DNA from: Paralithodes platypus
Lineage: Eukaryota > Arthropoda > Malacostraca > Decapoda > Lithodidae
Assembly (NCBI GenBank): GCA_032716605.1
Contig: CM064509.1
Span: 37,275,259-37,339,258, forward strand
Direction of reading: 5' to 3'
DNA length: 64,000 nucleotides
Below the pieces are notes generated by a model. The model did not search any database. It saw only the letters and a program-made list of their open reading frames with translations, and was not told the DNA's origin. Shown in pieces: positions 44,935 to 57,992 of the stretch; the stretch's first letter is position 1, and every line of letters begins with the position of its first letter. Both the position numbers and the translations under genes were made by a program.

Positions 44935-45274
44935 GTTTTTAGTTTGGTCCATAGATATCCATCAAGCTTAAGATTACACCCCCTTGAGCCTCTTTCAAGA
45001 TAAATGTCCCGGCTAAAAGCCGGTTCCTCTTAAATTACAGGCTCGCTATCGCTCGCCAGGATAAAATCGACACCTGAATGACACGAAAAGCCTTAAAATT
45101 GACAGAACTGTGTTTTGAACGTTATTAAAAATCGTCAAAAATAATGGGGCAAAAACGGCTATGTAAACATTTAGAAAAAAACAATGGGGCTAAAACATGA
45201 GGGAGAAGTGAGGAAAGGTAAAAGGAAGGGCAAGGGAGAAGAAAAAAATCCCTCAAGTGGAAATCTCTCCTTAA
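44935..45274 (+). mobile_element. Family B MITE, full length
   Basis: TTAA at both ends; left TTAAGGGGAGGTTTTTAG, right GGAAATCTCTCCTTAA. About 340 bp. Carries the conserved GCTCGCTATCGCTCGCC box. Confidence 0.88.
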
Positions 45275-45310
45275 AGACTGAGCTATAATTGTAACCTTAC
45301 TAACACAATA

Positions 45311-45533
45311 TTAACCCCTTCTGACTTCTGTATCGGTGATGTACTTTGGATTACATTCCGGCAACTATTAGACGATTTTATTCAGCTTAGGAAGGATATC
45401 TACCCATTAAAAGGCTGCAGACTACCTCATTGCTTCCCTATAGCTTGCATACGTCTTTCCTAAGCTTCATGAAATCGTCTAAATGTCGCTGAAATCAAAT
45501 CTAATAAGACATCGCCGGTACAGAAGGGGTTAA
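45311..45533 (+). mobile_element. Family D MITE, copy 1
   Basis: TTAACCCCTTCTG at the left and CAGAAGGGGTTAA at the right, with internal inverted segments (CTATTAGACGATTTTATTCAGC versus GAAATCGTCTAAAT). 223 bp. Its right TTAA is also the left TTAA of the next family B element. Confidence 0.85.
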
Positions 45534-45929
45534 GGGGAGGTTTTTAGTGTGTTTCCTAGACTTCCATCAATTCTTTGAATTTAACACACACCTTTGCCCC
45601 CTCTTTCAAGACAAATTTGTACATTTTTCGATAGAAAAATGTCCTGGCCGAAGGCCGATTCCTCTTAAATTGCAGGCTCGCTGTCGCTCGCCAGTAAAAA
45701 ATAGACACCTAAATGGGACGAAAGGTCTTAAAAGTTACATAAATTGGGTGTGTGAATTGTGATGTGGGTGTGTGATGTGGAATGGGTGTGGGGAAAGTTT
45801 TAAAATCGCCACCAAAATAATGGGGAGCGAACGTCCTTAAAATCTTCAAAAAAGAAATGGGGGCTAACCATGAGGGAGAGAAGGGGGTTAAAAGAAAAAA
45901 GTACCTCAAAGTGGAGACTCTCCCCTTAA
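45530..45929 (+). mobile_element. Family B MITE, full length, chained to family D
   Basis: Left TTAAGGGGAGGTTTTTAG, right GGAGACTCTCCCCTTAA. 400 bp with a small expansion (TGTGATGTGG repeats near 45765). Shares its left target site with the adjacent family D copy. Confidence 0.88.
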
Positions 45930-46084
45930 GGAATTTGGTTTTAGCTTATGGGGCCCCCCCCTACCCCCATCGGTGACCTGTTTTTGTTCTGTTTCTTTTC
46001 TATCTTTCCCTGGCTTGTATCCATTTGCCCCCATTCAGCTTACTGTTTTACAGACGTTTATCCCCATACAGGTTGTACCATTTT

Positions 46085-46300
46085 ACTGGGTGTAGGCTGT
46101 AGCGAGCCAGCAAATTTTTTTTTATTTTTGTTTGATAGCAGGGCTTAAATTTGGACATTTTTCCGATAGAGAAGAATAAATGTCTCCGGCGCGAACACGC
46201 AGCCCGGATTTCTTCAATATATATAATGCTGGATCGCTTATCGCTCGCCAGGAAGAAAATCGACACCTAGATGGGTGATAAGCGTTATTATAATAGTTGG
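46085..46300 (+). repeat. Strongly diverged family B fragment
   Basis: Only the ACATTTTTCCGATAGA hairpin, ATCGCTCGCCAGGAAGAAAATCG and ACACCTA segments remain recognisable. Confidence 0.5.
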
Positions 46301-46469
46301 CTCTGAACTGGAACTGAATGGGCGCCGAAATGGATACAAGCCAGAGAAAGAGAGAAAAAAGAACAGAAATAACAAAAAGCAGGTCACCCCCTTAACACTC
46401 TGCTTGTCAACGCCATCATTCACTCCCAAGTCCCCTTTCTTATATTAATACCGGTACCTTCCAACTGTT

Positions 46470-47900
<1,431 letters not shown>

Positions 47901-48123
47901 GATAACCATAAAATTCTCTACCCTTTTTTAAAGTTAAAGTAAACATTCACCTTATACAGTGACCGCAGGTGATGGTGCCCACTGATAGCCTATACGGTGA
48001 AGGAAAAACAAGGTACCCTACTCTCTCTCTCTCTCTCTGGTACCGGTATTTGTGATGGTGGCGATAATTTATCATACCATTATTATTATTATTATTATTA
48101 TTATTACGGTTCTTTCCTTCAAG

Positions 48124-48251
48124 TTAAAGAAAATTTGGCACGTGAGTTGGACGATACGTCTTGTAATCGCCAAATTACTGAAGCAAATTGTCTGCAAAAT
48201 CGCCAATCTAATGAGTCGCAACAGGAGGTGAACCCGAAAAGATCACCTTAG
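48124..48251 (+). CDS. Weak candidate terminal exon
   Basis: After TTCTTTCCTTCAAG a complex, non-repetitive frame reads VKENLARELDDTSCNRQITE, ANCLQNRQSNESQQEVNPKR, SP and stop. An acceptor-like border and hydrophilic composition are all there is. I do not recognise a family. Confidence 0.2.
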
Positions 48252-48944
48252 GTATAGATACGGTGAAAGTAAACCTCCTTATTTAGTTAGGGCTTGTGAT
48301 GGTGCGGTCTGATAGCCTAGGGTGCGAAAGATCCGAGACATTTGGGATGGGGCGATAATAATCACACCATATACTGTATATGATTTTATAATTATTCATT
48401 TACAGTATACAGTATATAGATATTATTAAAAAAAACAAATGGAAAAGTGGGGATTGGGCCTGAGTAAATAGATAGATAGATAGATAGATTTTTTGTTTTC
48501 GTTTATTTTTCGGTACCGGTATTTTGTCTGCAACCGTGATCTGACAGCTTATGACTACACAATTTATGAGTACACTTGCCACTACTACGATACCGTAGGG
48601 TATATTTGATATGATAGAGAGCTAGTGAAACAGGAGTCACATGATGTACAGTGGCGCTAATAAGTCATGTCTCAGCTGTCATTCCGTTTGGCTCGTTAAG
48701 TGCTGTATTAATGTCTGCCAGATGTGAATAGGGTGGGTAAGTGTAGGAACATGGCCATATATCTCACTCGAAACGAATAAATTATTATATTCCTTCCAAC
48801 TCAAGTTTTAGACATTGCTTGAGACATCACTTATTAGCGCGACTGTACCAGTATAGCTAGTAGCTACTACGGTACACTTAACCCTCTCCGACATGTGACG
48901 CGATGTTGAGCCTATTGGGGATACTTTAAAGCCTTTGTTACCAT

Positions 48945-48981
<37 letters not shown>

Positions 48982-49080
48982 GTTTTTTTTTTTTTTTGTT
49001 TTTTTCAATTTTCTTTTTTTTTTTTTTTGTTTTTTTTTTTTTTTTATTTTTTTTTTTTTTTGTTTTTTTTTTTTTTTTTC

Positions 49081-49151
<71 letters not shown>

Positions 49152-49711
49152 CCAACTTACTTCCTCTCGGGCATAGGATGAGAAGCCTTAACATTTCACC
49201 GCTTTACAATGAACAGTGAAGCCCGTGAGGGTCTTGTTCCCGTCCTAGGGAGTGAGGGACATGTGAAGCGCACGCAGAGTACAACGAGCACCTGCACCCA
49301 ATCTTTTTTTTTTGGCCTTAACATGAGGCACGGTGCTCCACTCCTGGCCCGAAACGGGACCCCATCTCTGAAAGCCAACACTCGGTCCCGTGCTTCACCA
49401 GTCTCACCACCTAAACTCGGACTCTCACACTCCAACACAAACACAACGGCCACCTGTTGAGCAAGATAACTCACCAGGCATTGCAACCCCTATTAGCATA
49501 TTTGAATATGGAAATATTCATTACCGTGCGCTTTACTCAGGGGAACAATGCGGGTATTTTATTGACATTTCGGTGAGGCTGTTGGGGTAATGAATTGATT
49601 ACTAGATACAGCACAAATTCCATCCCAATAATATCTTCCCATTGATACATCGGGATTTGAACCCGGGACCTTTGGATTACCAGGCCAGTGGCAAGACCAC
49701 TCCACCACACC
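48945..49711 (-). mobile_element. tRNA-headed SINE with ~200-bp poly(A) tail
   Basis: On the minus strand: tRNA-like head (49711-49644) with A-box-like TGGTGGAGTGGTC and B-box GGGTTCAAATCCC, a ~490-bp body, then an impure A tail (poly-T at 48947-49146 as printed). It sits inside a family C MITE, which fixes its limits to within a few bases. No clear duplication seen, and about 15 bp of the MITE seem lost. Confidence 0.7.
49644..49711 (-). repeat. tRNA-like SINE head
   Basis: B box GGTCCCGGGTTCAAATCCCG is intact; the anticodon arm does not pair well, so not scored as a tRNA gene. Confidence 0.65.
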
Positions 49712-49899
49712 TTTAGTTTCGTTACTTCAACCTCTGCAGTTGTCTTTGAGTTAGCTGTGGGCAGAAAACTAATTTTGGAGAGGTAATTATAAGAGTGAGA
49801 GAACTGTATTTTTTATTGCTAATCTGGCAACCTCTGCGTCATAAATGCGTGAAAGGGTTAATACGGTTACTCTTGATAGGTGTGGTAAAGGATCTTATC

Positions 49900-50155
49900 T
49901 TAACCCTCTCAAGACCATAGGACGCAGAGGTTGCCAGATTAGCAATAAGAAATAGATTACTCCCACTGTTATAATTACCTCTCAACCAAATTAGATTTTA
50001 TGCCCCACACAGATACACCCTCCAAAGACCCAACATGCCCGAGGTTTGAAAGTAAACAAACTAAAGGTTTATAGATACCCATGCCGGTAAAACAAAGGCG
50101 TTATTAAAGTATCCCTAATAGGCTCAAAAATCGCGTCCGGATGTGAGAGGGTTAA
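49900..50155 (+). mobile_element. Family C MITE, single-unit copy
   Basis: TTAACCCTCTCAAGACC...GATGTGAGAGGGTTAA, 256 bp. Contains one unit of the AAAGGTTT...ATAGGCTC segment that is tandemly repeated in other copies. Confidence 0.82.
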
Positions 50156-50204
50156 GAGCCATAGCGTCGGGTAAGGTGCCCTAGTGGTGTGTATGGTACA
50201 ATTC

Positions 50205-50207
<3 letters not shown>

Positions 50208-50267
<60 letters not shown>
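50208..50267. repeat. (CT)n microsatellite
   Basis: Pure CT run. Confidence 0.95.
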
Positions 50268-50272
<5 letters not shown>

Positions 50273-50344
50273 CCTATATCTCTATATCCATCTGCTATCC
50301 CTCCCGCACATCATGCTACCCAGTAACAGCCCTCTTCCTGTCCC

Positions 50345-50580
50345 CTCCTCCCCCCCCCCCCCCCTCCCCCACCACCACCCCCCCGACGAAAAGAACTGAG
50401 CTGAGGAGGGGGAGGGGGGGGGGGGAGGACTAGGACTAGGGTGAAACATGATACACAGAGGAGGAAAAGACCACGATAGGGGGAGGGGGGGGGTTGTTAG
50501 GGGGAAACACTGGGGGGGGGGGGGGGTAAGGAGACGCCTTTGTAAGGGGGGGAGGGGGGGGGGGGGGGCGACAAGGGAAG
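50345..50580. repeat. C-run / G-run region
   Basis: A C-rich tract (50346-50386) followed by multiple G runs of 8-14 (50409-50568). G-quadruplex-forming potential on the plus strand is obvious; also error-prone in sequencing. Confidence 0.85.
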
Positions 50581-50816
50581 CATTTAGATCCCATTAGGCC
50601 GGTACATGGGAAGGGGGAGGCGACAACATGTGAAAGGAGAGGAAGAGAAGTGTGTGTGTGTGTTGGGGTGAAAATAGAAAACGTGGAGAGGGATTCATTA
50701 GGGTAGACTGTAAGAAAGTTGTGAAGAAAAAGGCACAATCTAAAGGCCCCTGTCTTTCCTCTTCTCTCAACTACCGTACCGGCACCGGATAGGCCTAGCC
50801 TAATTACCTGAATATA

Positions 50817-51276
50817 TTAACCCTGTCACGTATTTATGACGCAGAGGTTATCAGATTAGCAATAAGAAATAGAGTTCTCTCACTCTTATAATTACCTCTC
50901 CAAAATTAGTTTTCTGCCCACAGCTAACTCAAAGACAACTGCAGAGGTTGAAGTAACTAAACTAAAGGTTTCTAAATACCCCTGATGGTAACAAAGGCTT
51001 TAAAGTATCCCCAATAGGCTCAAAAGTAACTAAACTAAAGGTTTCTAAATACCCCTGATGGTAACAAAGGCTTTAAAGTATCCCCAATAGGCGCAAACGT
51101 AAAACTAAGCAGCTAAAGGTTTTCTAAATACCCCTGATGGTAACAAAGGCTTTAAAGTATCCCCAATAGGCTCAGAAGTAACTAAACTAAAGGTTTCTAA
51201 ATACCCCTGATGGTAACAAAGGCTTTAAAGTATCCCCAATAGGCTCAAAATCGCGTCATATGTCGGAGAGGGTTAA
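50817..51276 (+). mobile_element. Family C MITE with four internal tandem units
   Basis: TTAACCCTGTCACG at the left and GGAGAGGGTTAA at the right. Internally the AACTAAAGGTTTCTAAATAC ... CCCCAATAGGCTCA unit of about 70-80 bp occurs four times; the other plus-strand copy has one. 460 bp. Confidence 0.85.
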
Positions 51277-51333
51277 TGTATAGCCTAGATTACTACTAGT
51301 TGTACTATTATATAAGGTACTACTGTGCCTATG

Positions 51334-51383
51334 CATGTATGTATGTATGTATGTATGTATGTATGTATGTATGTATGTATGTA
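51334..51383. repeat. (TATG)n microsatellite
   Basis: About 12 tetranucleotide units. Confidence 0.95.
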
Positions 51384-51442
51384 CTCAGGCACAAACCCTA
51401 TTCCTGGGGGTGGCCGACACGAGACGAGCCCGAACTGAACCC

Positions 51443-51626
51443 AATATTACAGGCTCACTATCGTTCGCCAGGACAAAAATCGACACCTAAATTGAACGAA
51501 AGGTCTTATTATTGACAAAGAAATGGGGCGAAAGGTCTTAAGATCTCCAAACTAATGGGCAGAAGGTCTTAAAATCTGAAAACTAATGGGGCTAAACACG
51601 AGGGAGAAGGGGGCCATAAAAACAGC
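51443..51626 (+). repeat. Family B MITE, 3' portion
   Basis: Starts at the CTCACTATCGTTCGCC box and runs through the ATGGGGCGAAAGGTCTTA units to GGGGCTAAACACGAGGGAG; the terminal TTAA end is lost. Confidence 0.75.
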
Positions 51627-52133
51627 CGTTGGCGTGGGTAATGTTATCGTATCGCAGGCACTATTCTCAGGGTCCGGGAACACTTTCGCGTTCCCTCGCC
51701 CCCTTTTCTGTTCGTTGAGTAGGAGAATTTGACGGTATTACTAATACAAACAAATATGCTTGGTACGGTATTCGAGCGCTGTTTTACCGATAATCAATTT
51801 TGGCAAACCACTATCGTACATTCTGGCAATATATTTACTGTAGGTTCCTTTGTGCATACCACTGTGCTATCTAGGTTCCGATACCGTAGATATAGATAGA
51901 TAGATAGATAGATAGTTTACTTTATTACATATGTGAATAGATTACGGATACTGGTAACTTATAATTGGTATATTGTATATAAGGGGATACTATAAGGAGC
52001 AATATCCATGCATAAGTGGAATTACACGGGCAGACTAATGGGAGTCGAGGGGAATCGCTCTATATAAGGATGTAATACGGATAATGGCAATGGGGGAGGG
52101 GGGGGATTTACACGGGTTCCATGTCATCTCAAA
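51627..52133. other. Noncoding, with a GATA microsatellite
   Basis: (GATA)n at 51892-51915; otherwise nothing recognised. Confidence 0.5.
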
Positions 52134-52241
52134 CAGTAGCTCTCAACCAGTGCCAAATCAACCAAGACCAACCAAACCAGTGCCAAAATATAGTACTAAC
52201 CTAACCGTATTGGTTGATTTGGTACTGGTTGAGAGCTACTG
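52134..52241. repeat. Hairpin with 31-bp arms
   Basis: 52134-52164 pairs with 52211-52241 with one mismatch; 46-nt loop that itself repeats CAACCA / CCAGTGCCAAAA. Could be a small foldback element. Confidence 0.8.
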
Positions 52242-52365
52242 GTTGAAATGGTCTACTGGTTAAGTTGACCGGTCATCAAAAAAAAAACTTATTGTTAATA
52301 CGGACATAGGCACATAGGCCTAATATCACTGTAAATAATAAACACATGAAAAATAAGGTTGTAGA

Positions 52366-52450
52366 TAATAATAAACCCATTGTTATAAAGAGATAATAAT
52401 AAACTCATTGTTATAAAGAGATAATAATAAACTCATTGTTATAAAGAGAT
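52366..52450. repeat. 28-bp tandem repeat, three units
   Basis: Unit ATAAACTCATTGTTATAAAG plus AGATAATA; the first unit has CCCATTG. Confidence 0.88.
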
Positions 52451-52591
52451 GACGTCATTGTGTCGTACAGATATTCATGGTCAATTGTATCACCTTTTGT
52501 ATCGGCCTAGTCATCACAAAACATCTGCTGGGTTGGCTGAAAGGCCTCAGACCACCCCAAAATTCGGCCTTTTTTGTGTGTAGGCCTATAG

Positions 52592-52592
<1 letters not shown>

Positions 52593-52660
<68 letters not shown>

Positions 52661-52714
52661 TGGGTGTTTGCGTTTGTGTTTTTGTGTGTTTGTGTGTGAT
52701 GTCATAGGCAGTGA

Positions 52715-52766
<52 letters not shown>

Positions 52767-52772
52767 CACACA
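52593..52772. repeat. (TG)n ... (CA)n microsatellite pair
   Basis: TG run (52593-52647), short GA run, a GT-rich bridge, then CA run (52721-52772). The two are mutually complementary and could form a large hairpin. Confidence 0.92.
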
Positions 52773-52951
52773 CAGTCATCCCTTGTTCAGCCAAATAACA
52801 GCCTGTGGAGTTCTCACAGCTGAAGGTGACATTACAAGAGCTGACTCACTTCCAGATTATAGCCAAGTGCACCATTAAAAATACAAGTCAATAGAAAACA
52901 AAAAATCGTGATTAGAAAACGTTGTCCAGATGTTTACCAAGTGCGGAAGTC

Positions 52952-53262
52952 TTAAGGGGAGATCGGACGTTTTTCTGGACCCCTTTCTTCCTCGTGTTTA
53001 TCCCCATTGGTTTTCAGATTTTAAGATGTTTGTCCCATTAGTTTGGCGATTTTAAGACCTTTAGTTCCATTTTGTCAGTTTTAAGACCTATCGTGCCATT
53101 TAGGAGTCGATGTGTCCTGGCTCTCGTAATTATAAGAGGAACCGGCTTTGTGCCGGGATATTTTTCTACCGAAAAAATTTGCAAATTTATCTTGAGGGCG
53201 GGTTTAGCAGGGGGTGTTTATCTAAGTGTGAGGGAGGTCTAGCCAGGAGACTAAAAATAAAC
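52952..53262 (-). mobile_element. Family B MITE, reversed, diverged
   Basis: Starts TTAAGGGGAGATCGG and retains GGGGTTTTCAG-type spacer motifs, GAACCGGC and the TTTTTCTACCGAAAAA hairpin; the GCGAGC box is eroded. Confidence 0.78.
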
Positions 53263-53626
53263 GAATATATAATTATAGACCCCAAAATATTCAATGTATC
53301 CAATGTAAATACAAAAAAAAAAAAAACGTGAATAGAAAACGTAGTCCAGATGTTTACCAAGTGCGGAGGAGGGCTAACTGTTACTGTTTTCGGTACCGGT
53401 AATGTTATGTCGCGGGCTGTGAATTATTCGTATAGCAATTCATATTAGGGTAGGCTACCGGGGTAACGCTGTAAACAATCACGGTTATCGAAAAAGGTAT
53501 ATATATATATATAGAATCATTAGGTTCAGGTAAGGTCAGGTTTCTTCAAGTGTATTAATTAAGTTATTGACGGTACGTTACGTTGTTATGAATGTGAAGT
53601 ATTGTTATCCCACCTAGAGAGAGAAC

Positions 53627-53628
<2 letters not shown>

Positions 53629-53694
<66 letters not shown>
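53629..53694. repeat. (TG)n microsatellite
   Basis: Pure TG run; further short TG and GA runs at 53841-53860 and 53990-54085. Confidence 0.95.
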
Positions 53695-53696
<2 letters not shown>

Positions 53697-54224
53697 CTTG
53701 AGAAAAAAAAAATATTACATTACTGAAATGTTTGTGGACATGCAGTAATGCAAGTAATGGTCACTCTTCTGTAAATCTAAAATGGCTTACTTAAGAATGG
53801 GAAAGGGGTGGGACTTTTTTGTTTTTTGTTTTTTTTTAAAGTGTGTGTGTGTGTGTGTGTTGGTAGTTGAGAGGAAAATCTAATATGGTAGAGAGAGTGA
53901 GTGAGTGAGAGAGAGAGAATAGAGACAAGAATATGGAGTATCGAACTCCTTATCGATTTTCTGGGTTTTTGAGGGTGGGCTGGACGGTGTATGAGAGAGA
54001 GAGAGAGAGAGAGAAAAAAAAAAGAGCGAGAAAGAGAGAGCGAGCAAGAGAAAGAGAGAGCGAGCAAGCGAAAGAAAGAGAGAGACTTCTTAGCCTTATC
54101 ACAGACCCTGGCTAACGTAAATACAAAGTGGTAAACACCGGTCGCGGAAAACATATCAACCAACGATAAGAAAGAAACAGTGAAGTGGTAAATTCCCCCA
54201 CTTGAGATAGGGAGATATATAGCG

Positions 54225-54510
54225 TTAAGGGGAGGTATTTAGTTTGTTCCCTAGACCTCCATCAAACTTAAAATGACACCCCCTAGATCCCCTTTCAAGA
54301 TAAATTTGTAAATTTTTCGGTAGAAAAATTTCCCGGCCGAAGGCCGGTTCCTCTTAAATTACAGGCTCGCTATCGCTCGCCAGGAAAATATCGACACCTA
54401 AATGGCACGAAAGTTCTTAAAATTGACAGAAATGGGGCGAAAGTTCTTAAAATTGACAGAAATGGGGCGAAAGTTCTTAAAATCGACAAAGTAAAGGGGG
54501 CGAGCGTCTT
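54225..54510 (+). mobile_element. Family B MITE, 3'-truncated by a foldback element
   Basis: TTAAGGGGAGGTATTTAG, twin hairpins with CCCGGCCGAAGGCCGG, GCTCGCTATCGCTCGCC box and three ATGGGGCGAAAGTTCTTAAA-type units. Stops at CGAGCGTCTT, where a foldback begins. Confidence 0.85.
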
Positions 54511-54817
54511 AGTTTCAACGTAATTTCCTAAAAATTTGTACCCTAACTTCTCTGAGTAATCCGTTTACATACAAACATGGTAATTTAATGTACACAACAG
54601 TATGAACATTACTTTATTAATGTCAGTACACTGCAAAAACAAAAGAACATTAAATTGAAGAGAAGATTAACATTCATTAATCATCAGTCAGAACTGTTTA
54701 CTGAACGAAGATGTCTTATGTCATACCTGTTGTGTACATTAAATTACCATGTGTGTATGTAAACGGATTACTCACAGAGAAGTTAGGGTACAAATTTAGG
54801 GAAATTACGTTGAAACT
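54511..54817. mobile_element. Foldback element with ~90-bp inverted arms
   Basis: 54511-54600 is the reverse complement of 54727-54817 with few mismatches (ends AGTTTCAACGTAATTTCC / GGAAATTACGTTGAAACT). 126-bp centre. Inserted in or next to a family B copy; no target duplication is clear. Family unknown. Confidence 0.82.
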
Positions 54818-56135
54818 GTCTACCCTGTAGCACCGCAAGGAAGCATTTATGGACATACCGCCATGGAGTACAAACTGTTTAATTCTGTGTTCCCTATCAC
54901 TCATTTCATTTTGTACACATGTTTCTGAACACCCTATATATATATATATATATATATATTTGGGATGTTTAGCGATTTATAAACCTTCATACTGTGGCTG
55001 CGATGTGGCATTACCGGGAACTCTTATTTCTTCCCAAACTTGACTAATTCCTTTAACGTGACGATAGTGCGTTGTTATATGTGCGATTAGTTTGCTTGGG
55101 AAACAGATTAACTTGCTCATGTAGTAATGTACACCCTATGTGGTGGATTGTGTTCTTTTATTTAATAATTTTCATTTTAGTAAGCGTTGTTTCCACATAG
55201 CGATTTTGATAATTTAATTTGACTTTATATTGTCCTTGTCCCAATTTTGGTTTGTTTAGTTTGCAAGTTTTACATTTTAATTCATTATCCCCAACATTAG
55301 GCGGTGTCATTTCAGGAATACATAGGTTATGGTGCAAACTTGTTCCATTAGCCTAGTACCGTACCTTCAGACCTTCCTAAGCTGAATATTATTATATACG
55401 ATAGTCAGACTATGATGTGTGTGAATTTGTATTTTGTTTGTGTGTGTTCATTGTTTTCCGTTGTGTTGTCCCTATTCTGGCTCTGTCTTGAGTCGGCCAC
55501 CCAAAGGAAAAGAGGGAAAACGAAAAAAAAAAATGAAAAAGTGGGGGATTGGGCCTGAGTACCGGTATATAGAAGAGATAACATTTGATCAAGAATAGTC
55601 ATTAGTCATATAGCCTATCTTCCTAAGCAGAATTATATTGCATGATAGTCACATTAAAAATATATATATATTCATAACCAGGGCGTCAAACGACGCTGTT
55701 TTTTTGAGTGATAACGCAAATTAACTTTTAGTATAATGATAACAGAAACTCCCCCAACCCTTTTTTTTTAAAGAAACTAAAAAGGTAAATTAACACAATT
55801 TTGGTCACCATATGTTCCATCTTGATTGCCTTTAGATTGCAGGAAATGCTGTTTTAGACACCTAAATTCTCAAAAAAAAATCCGGGGGGGCATGCCCCCG
55901 GACCCCCCTAGAGCTCGCGCCTTCGCCGCTCCGTCGCGCTATAATGATAACAAAATAATAAACCATAATGATAACACAATTCATATTTTGTGGATTGACA
56001 GTATATCTTTCTAAACAGAGAATAATATTACATATGATAGTCACCAATTCATAATGTAATAAGTACCACCCCCTTCTTAACATTAATCATCAATTACAAA
56101 CCCCAATGTACTTGAATAAACTAATGAAAGCATAT
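54818..56135. other. Noncoding sequence with mixed repeat debris
   Basis: Contains a TA run (54935-54958) and a GC-rich palindrome around 55884 (CCGGGGGGGCATGCCCCCGG) followed by CCCCCCTAGAGCTCGCGCC, as found at ends of some non-autonomous DNA elements. GAAAAAGTGGGGGATTGGGC near 55535 recurs at 48440. No gene. Confidence 0.45.
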
Positions 56136-56209
56136 GGTCGTCCCGGGATTCGCACTCGGGACACCACATCTCCAGAACATAAGCACCTAAACCATTACAC
56201 CACCAACAC
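56136..56209 (-). repeat. tRNA-like sequence 2
   Basis: Minus strand reads TGTTGGTGGTGTAATGGTTT, then a T-arm with TCCCGAGTGCGAATCCCGGGA. A box and T-arm are good; the anticodon arm is poor. Pseudo-tRNA or SINE head. It stops 6 bp before a family D MITE. Confidence 0.6.
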
Positions 56210-56215
56210 AGATTG

Positions 56216-56430
56216 TTAACCCCTTCAGTACCAGGGACATTCTTTTCATCTTATTCTGGCAACTATTAGACGATTTTACTCAGCTTAGACAGGACTTCTA
56301 GCAATGATAAAGCTGCAAACGATATCAACCGACCCTTTTAACTACCGCAGATCCTTCCTAAGCTGCATAATATCGTCTAAATATAACTAGATTAAAATAT
56401 AACACACGTCGCTGGTACTCTAAGGGTTAA
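56216..56430 (+). mobile_element. Family D MITE, copy 2
   Basis: TTAACCCCTTCAGTACCAG at the left; the reversed right end is TTAACCCTTAGAGTACCAG. Internal inverted segments ACTATTAGACGATTTTACTC and ATATCGTCTAAAT. 215 bp. Confidence 0.85.
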
Positions 56431-56700
56431 ATAATAGTAGGACCCATTTAATTTTAATTTTCTATTGAGCTCGTCCTGGAATCTTTACGACTCTGAATCT
56501 TACGATTCTATACAGAACTGTCCATTTGTATCGGCACTAGCTCAGAGAAGAGTGTTGAGAGGGGAGAAGGGGTGTTGGAGAGAGAGGAAGCTGTTGGAGT
56601 GGCTTTGTTATGTGTGTTTAGTCTGTATGCGTCGTCAGGATGTTCCCCTGACTGGGTGCGAGCATGTGAAACATGCTAGGACGTACTACCACACCCACTA
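56431..56700. other. Unclassified sequence
   Basis: One 78-codon frame, not recognised. Lies between a family D MITE and a tRNA-like sequence. Confidence 0.4.
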
Positions 56701-56706
56701 AATGTC

Positions 56707-56782
56707 CGCCGTGGCAGGGATTCGATCCCGGGTCTTGCAGATTCACACGTGAGCGTGCTCACCACTGGACCACCACGGCTCC
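56707..56782 (-). repeat. tRNA-like sequence 3
   Basis: Minus strand: acceptor GCCGTGG pairs with CCACGGC, A box TGGTCCAGTGGTGAGC, T-arm CCCGGGATCGAATCCCTG. The anticodon stem does not form, so a pseudogene or SINE head is more likely than a functional tRNA. Confidence 0.6.
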
Positions 56783-56989
56783 ACCCACCAATCATATTTA
56801 TTATTACCGTTTTCTATGTATATTCTTTCCCTAAAATGCCCTAAATTACCTTAAGTCCCCCAAATTACGAACCTCCCTTGTCCCCTTACAGCAGAGCCAT
56901 CTAGTGACGGGAAAGCTCACACAACAGAGTCACAGGTTATGGATCCCAAAAACCCTATCGTAAACTAAAAACCCAAGTGAAAAAACCCC

Positions 56990-57250
56990 AAAGAAAATCC
57001 GTGCATTGAAAACCGATACCAAAAAAAACTAAAATCTAGGGAAAAATATTCGTATCCAAGGGAAAAAAACGTATCAATTTAGGGAAAAATTGTGCGAGTT
57101 CAAACTATAATCTAGGAAAATTTATCTTAATCCAAGCAAAACTGTACAATTTAGGGAAAAATTGTGCGAGTACAAACTATAATCTAGGGAATATTACCCT
57201 AATCCAAGGAATAAAACATCAATTTAGGGAAAATTTGTGCGAGTCCAGGG
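56990..57250. repeat. Degenerate ~75-85-bp tandem repeat
   Basis: CAATTTAGGGAAAAATTGTG plus CGAG and AAACTATAATCTAGG recur three times with length variation. Confidence 0.75.
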
Positions 57251-57399
57251 AAAAAAAGGAGTGTAAGTGAAAGGAGAGGAAAGTTAGCGAGGGGTGGTGG
57301 TGTGAGGACCGTGCTGCCACCTAGTGAGTGTTGTTGACATGGGTTGCTGAGGGGTGATGGTCGCTCAGGAGCAGAATTGTTTATCAGGTGAGCGTCCCG

Positions 57400-57992
<593 letters not shown>

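Larger units (their letters stand above)
48878..49861 (-). mobile_element. Family C MITE interrupted by a SINE
   Basis: TTAACCCTCTCCGACATGTG at the left and GTGAAAGGGTTAA at the right, TTAA on both sides. The left 67 bp and right 150 bp match other family C copies; the middle 765 bp is foreign. Confidence 0.8.

Noticed and set aside
48808..49194. Lysine-rich and phenylalanine-rich frames
   Set aside because: Both are translations of the ~200-bp poly-T, which is the tail of a SINE.
50935..51260. Tandem array resembling a CRISPR
   Set aside because: Units are contiguous without unique spacers, lie inside a TTAA MITE, and the DNA is eukaryotic.
56707..56782. Functional tRNA gene
   Set aside because: Acceptor and T arms pair, but the anticodon stem does not, so a pseudogene or SINE head is more likely.
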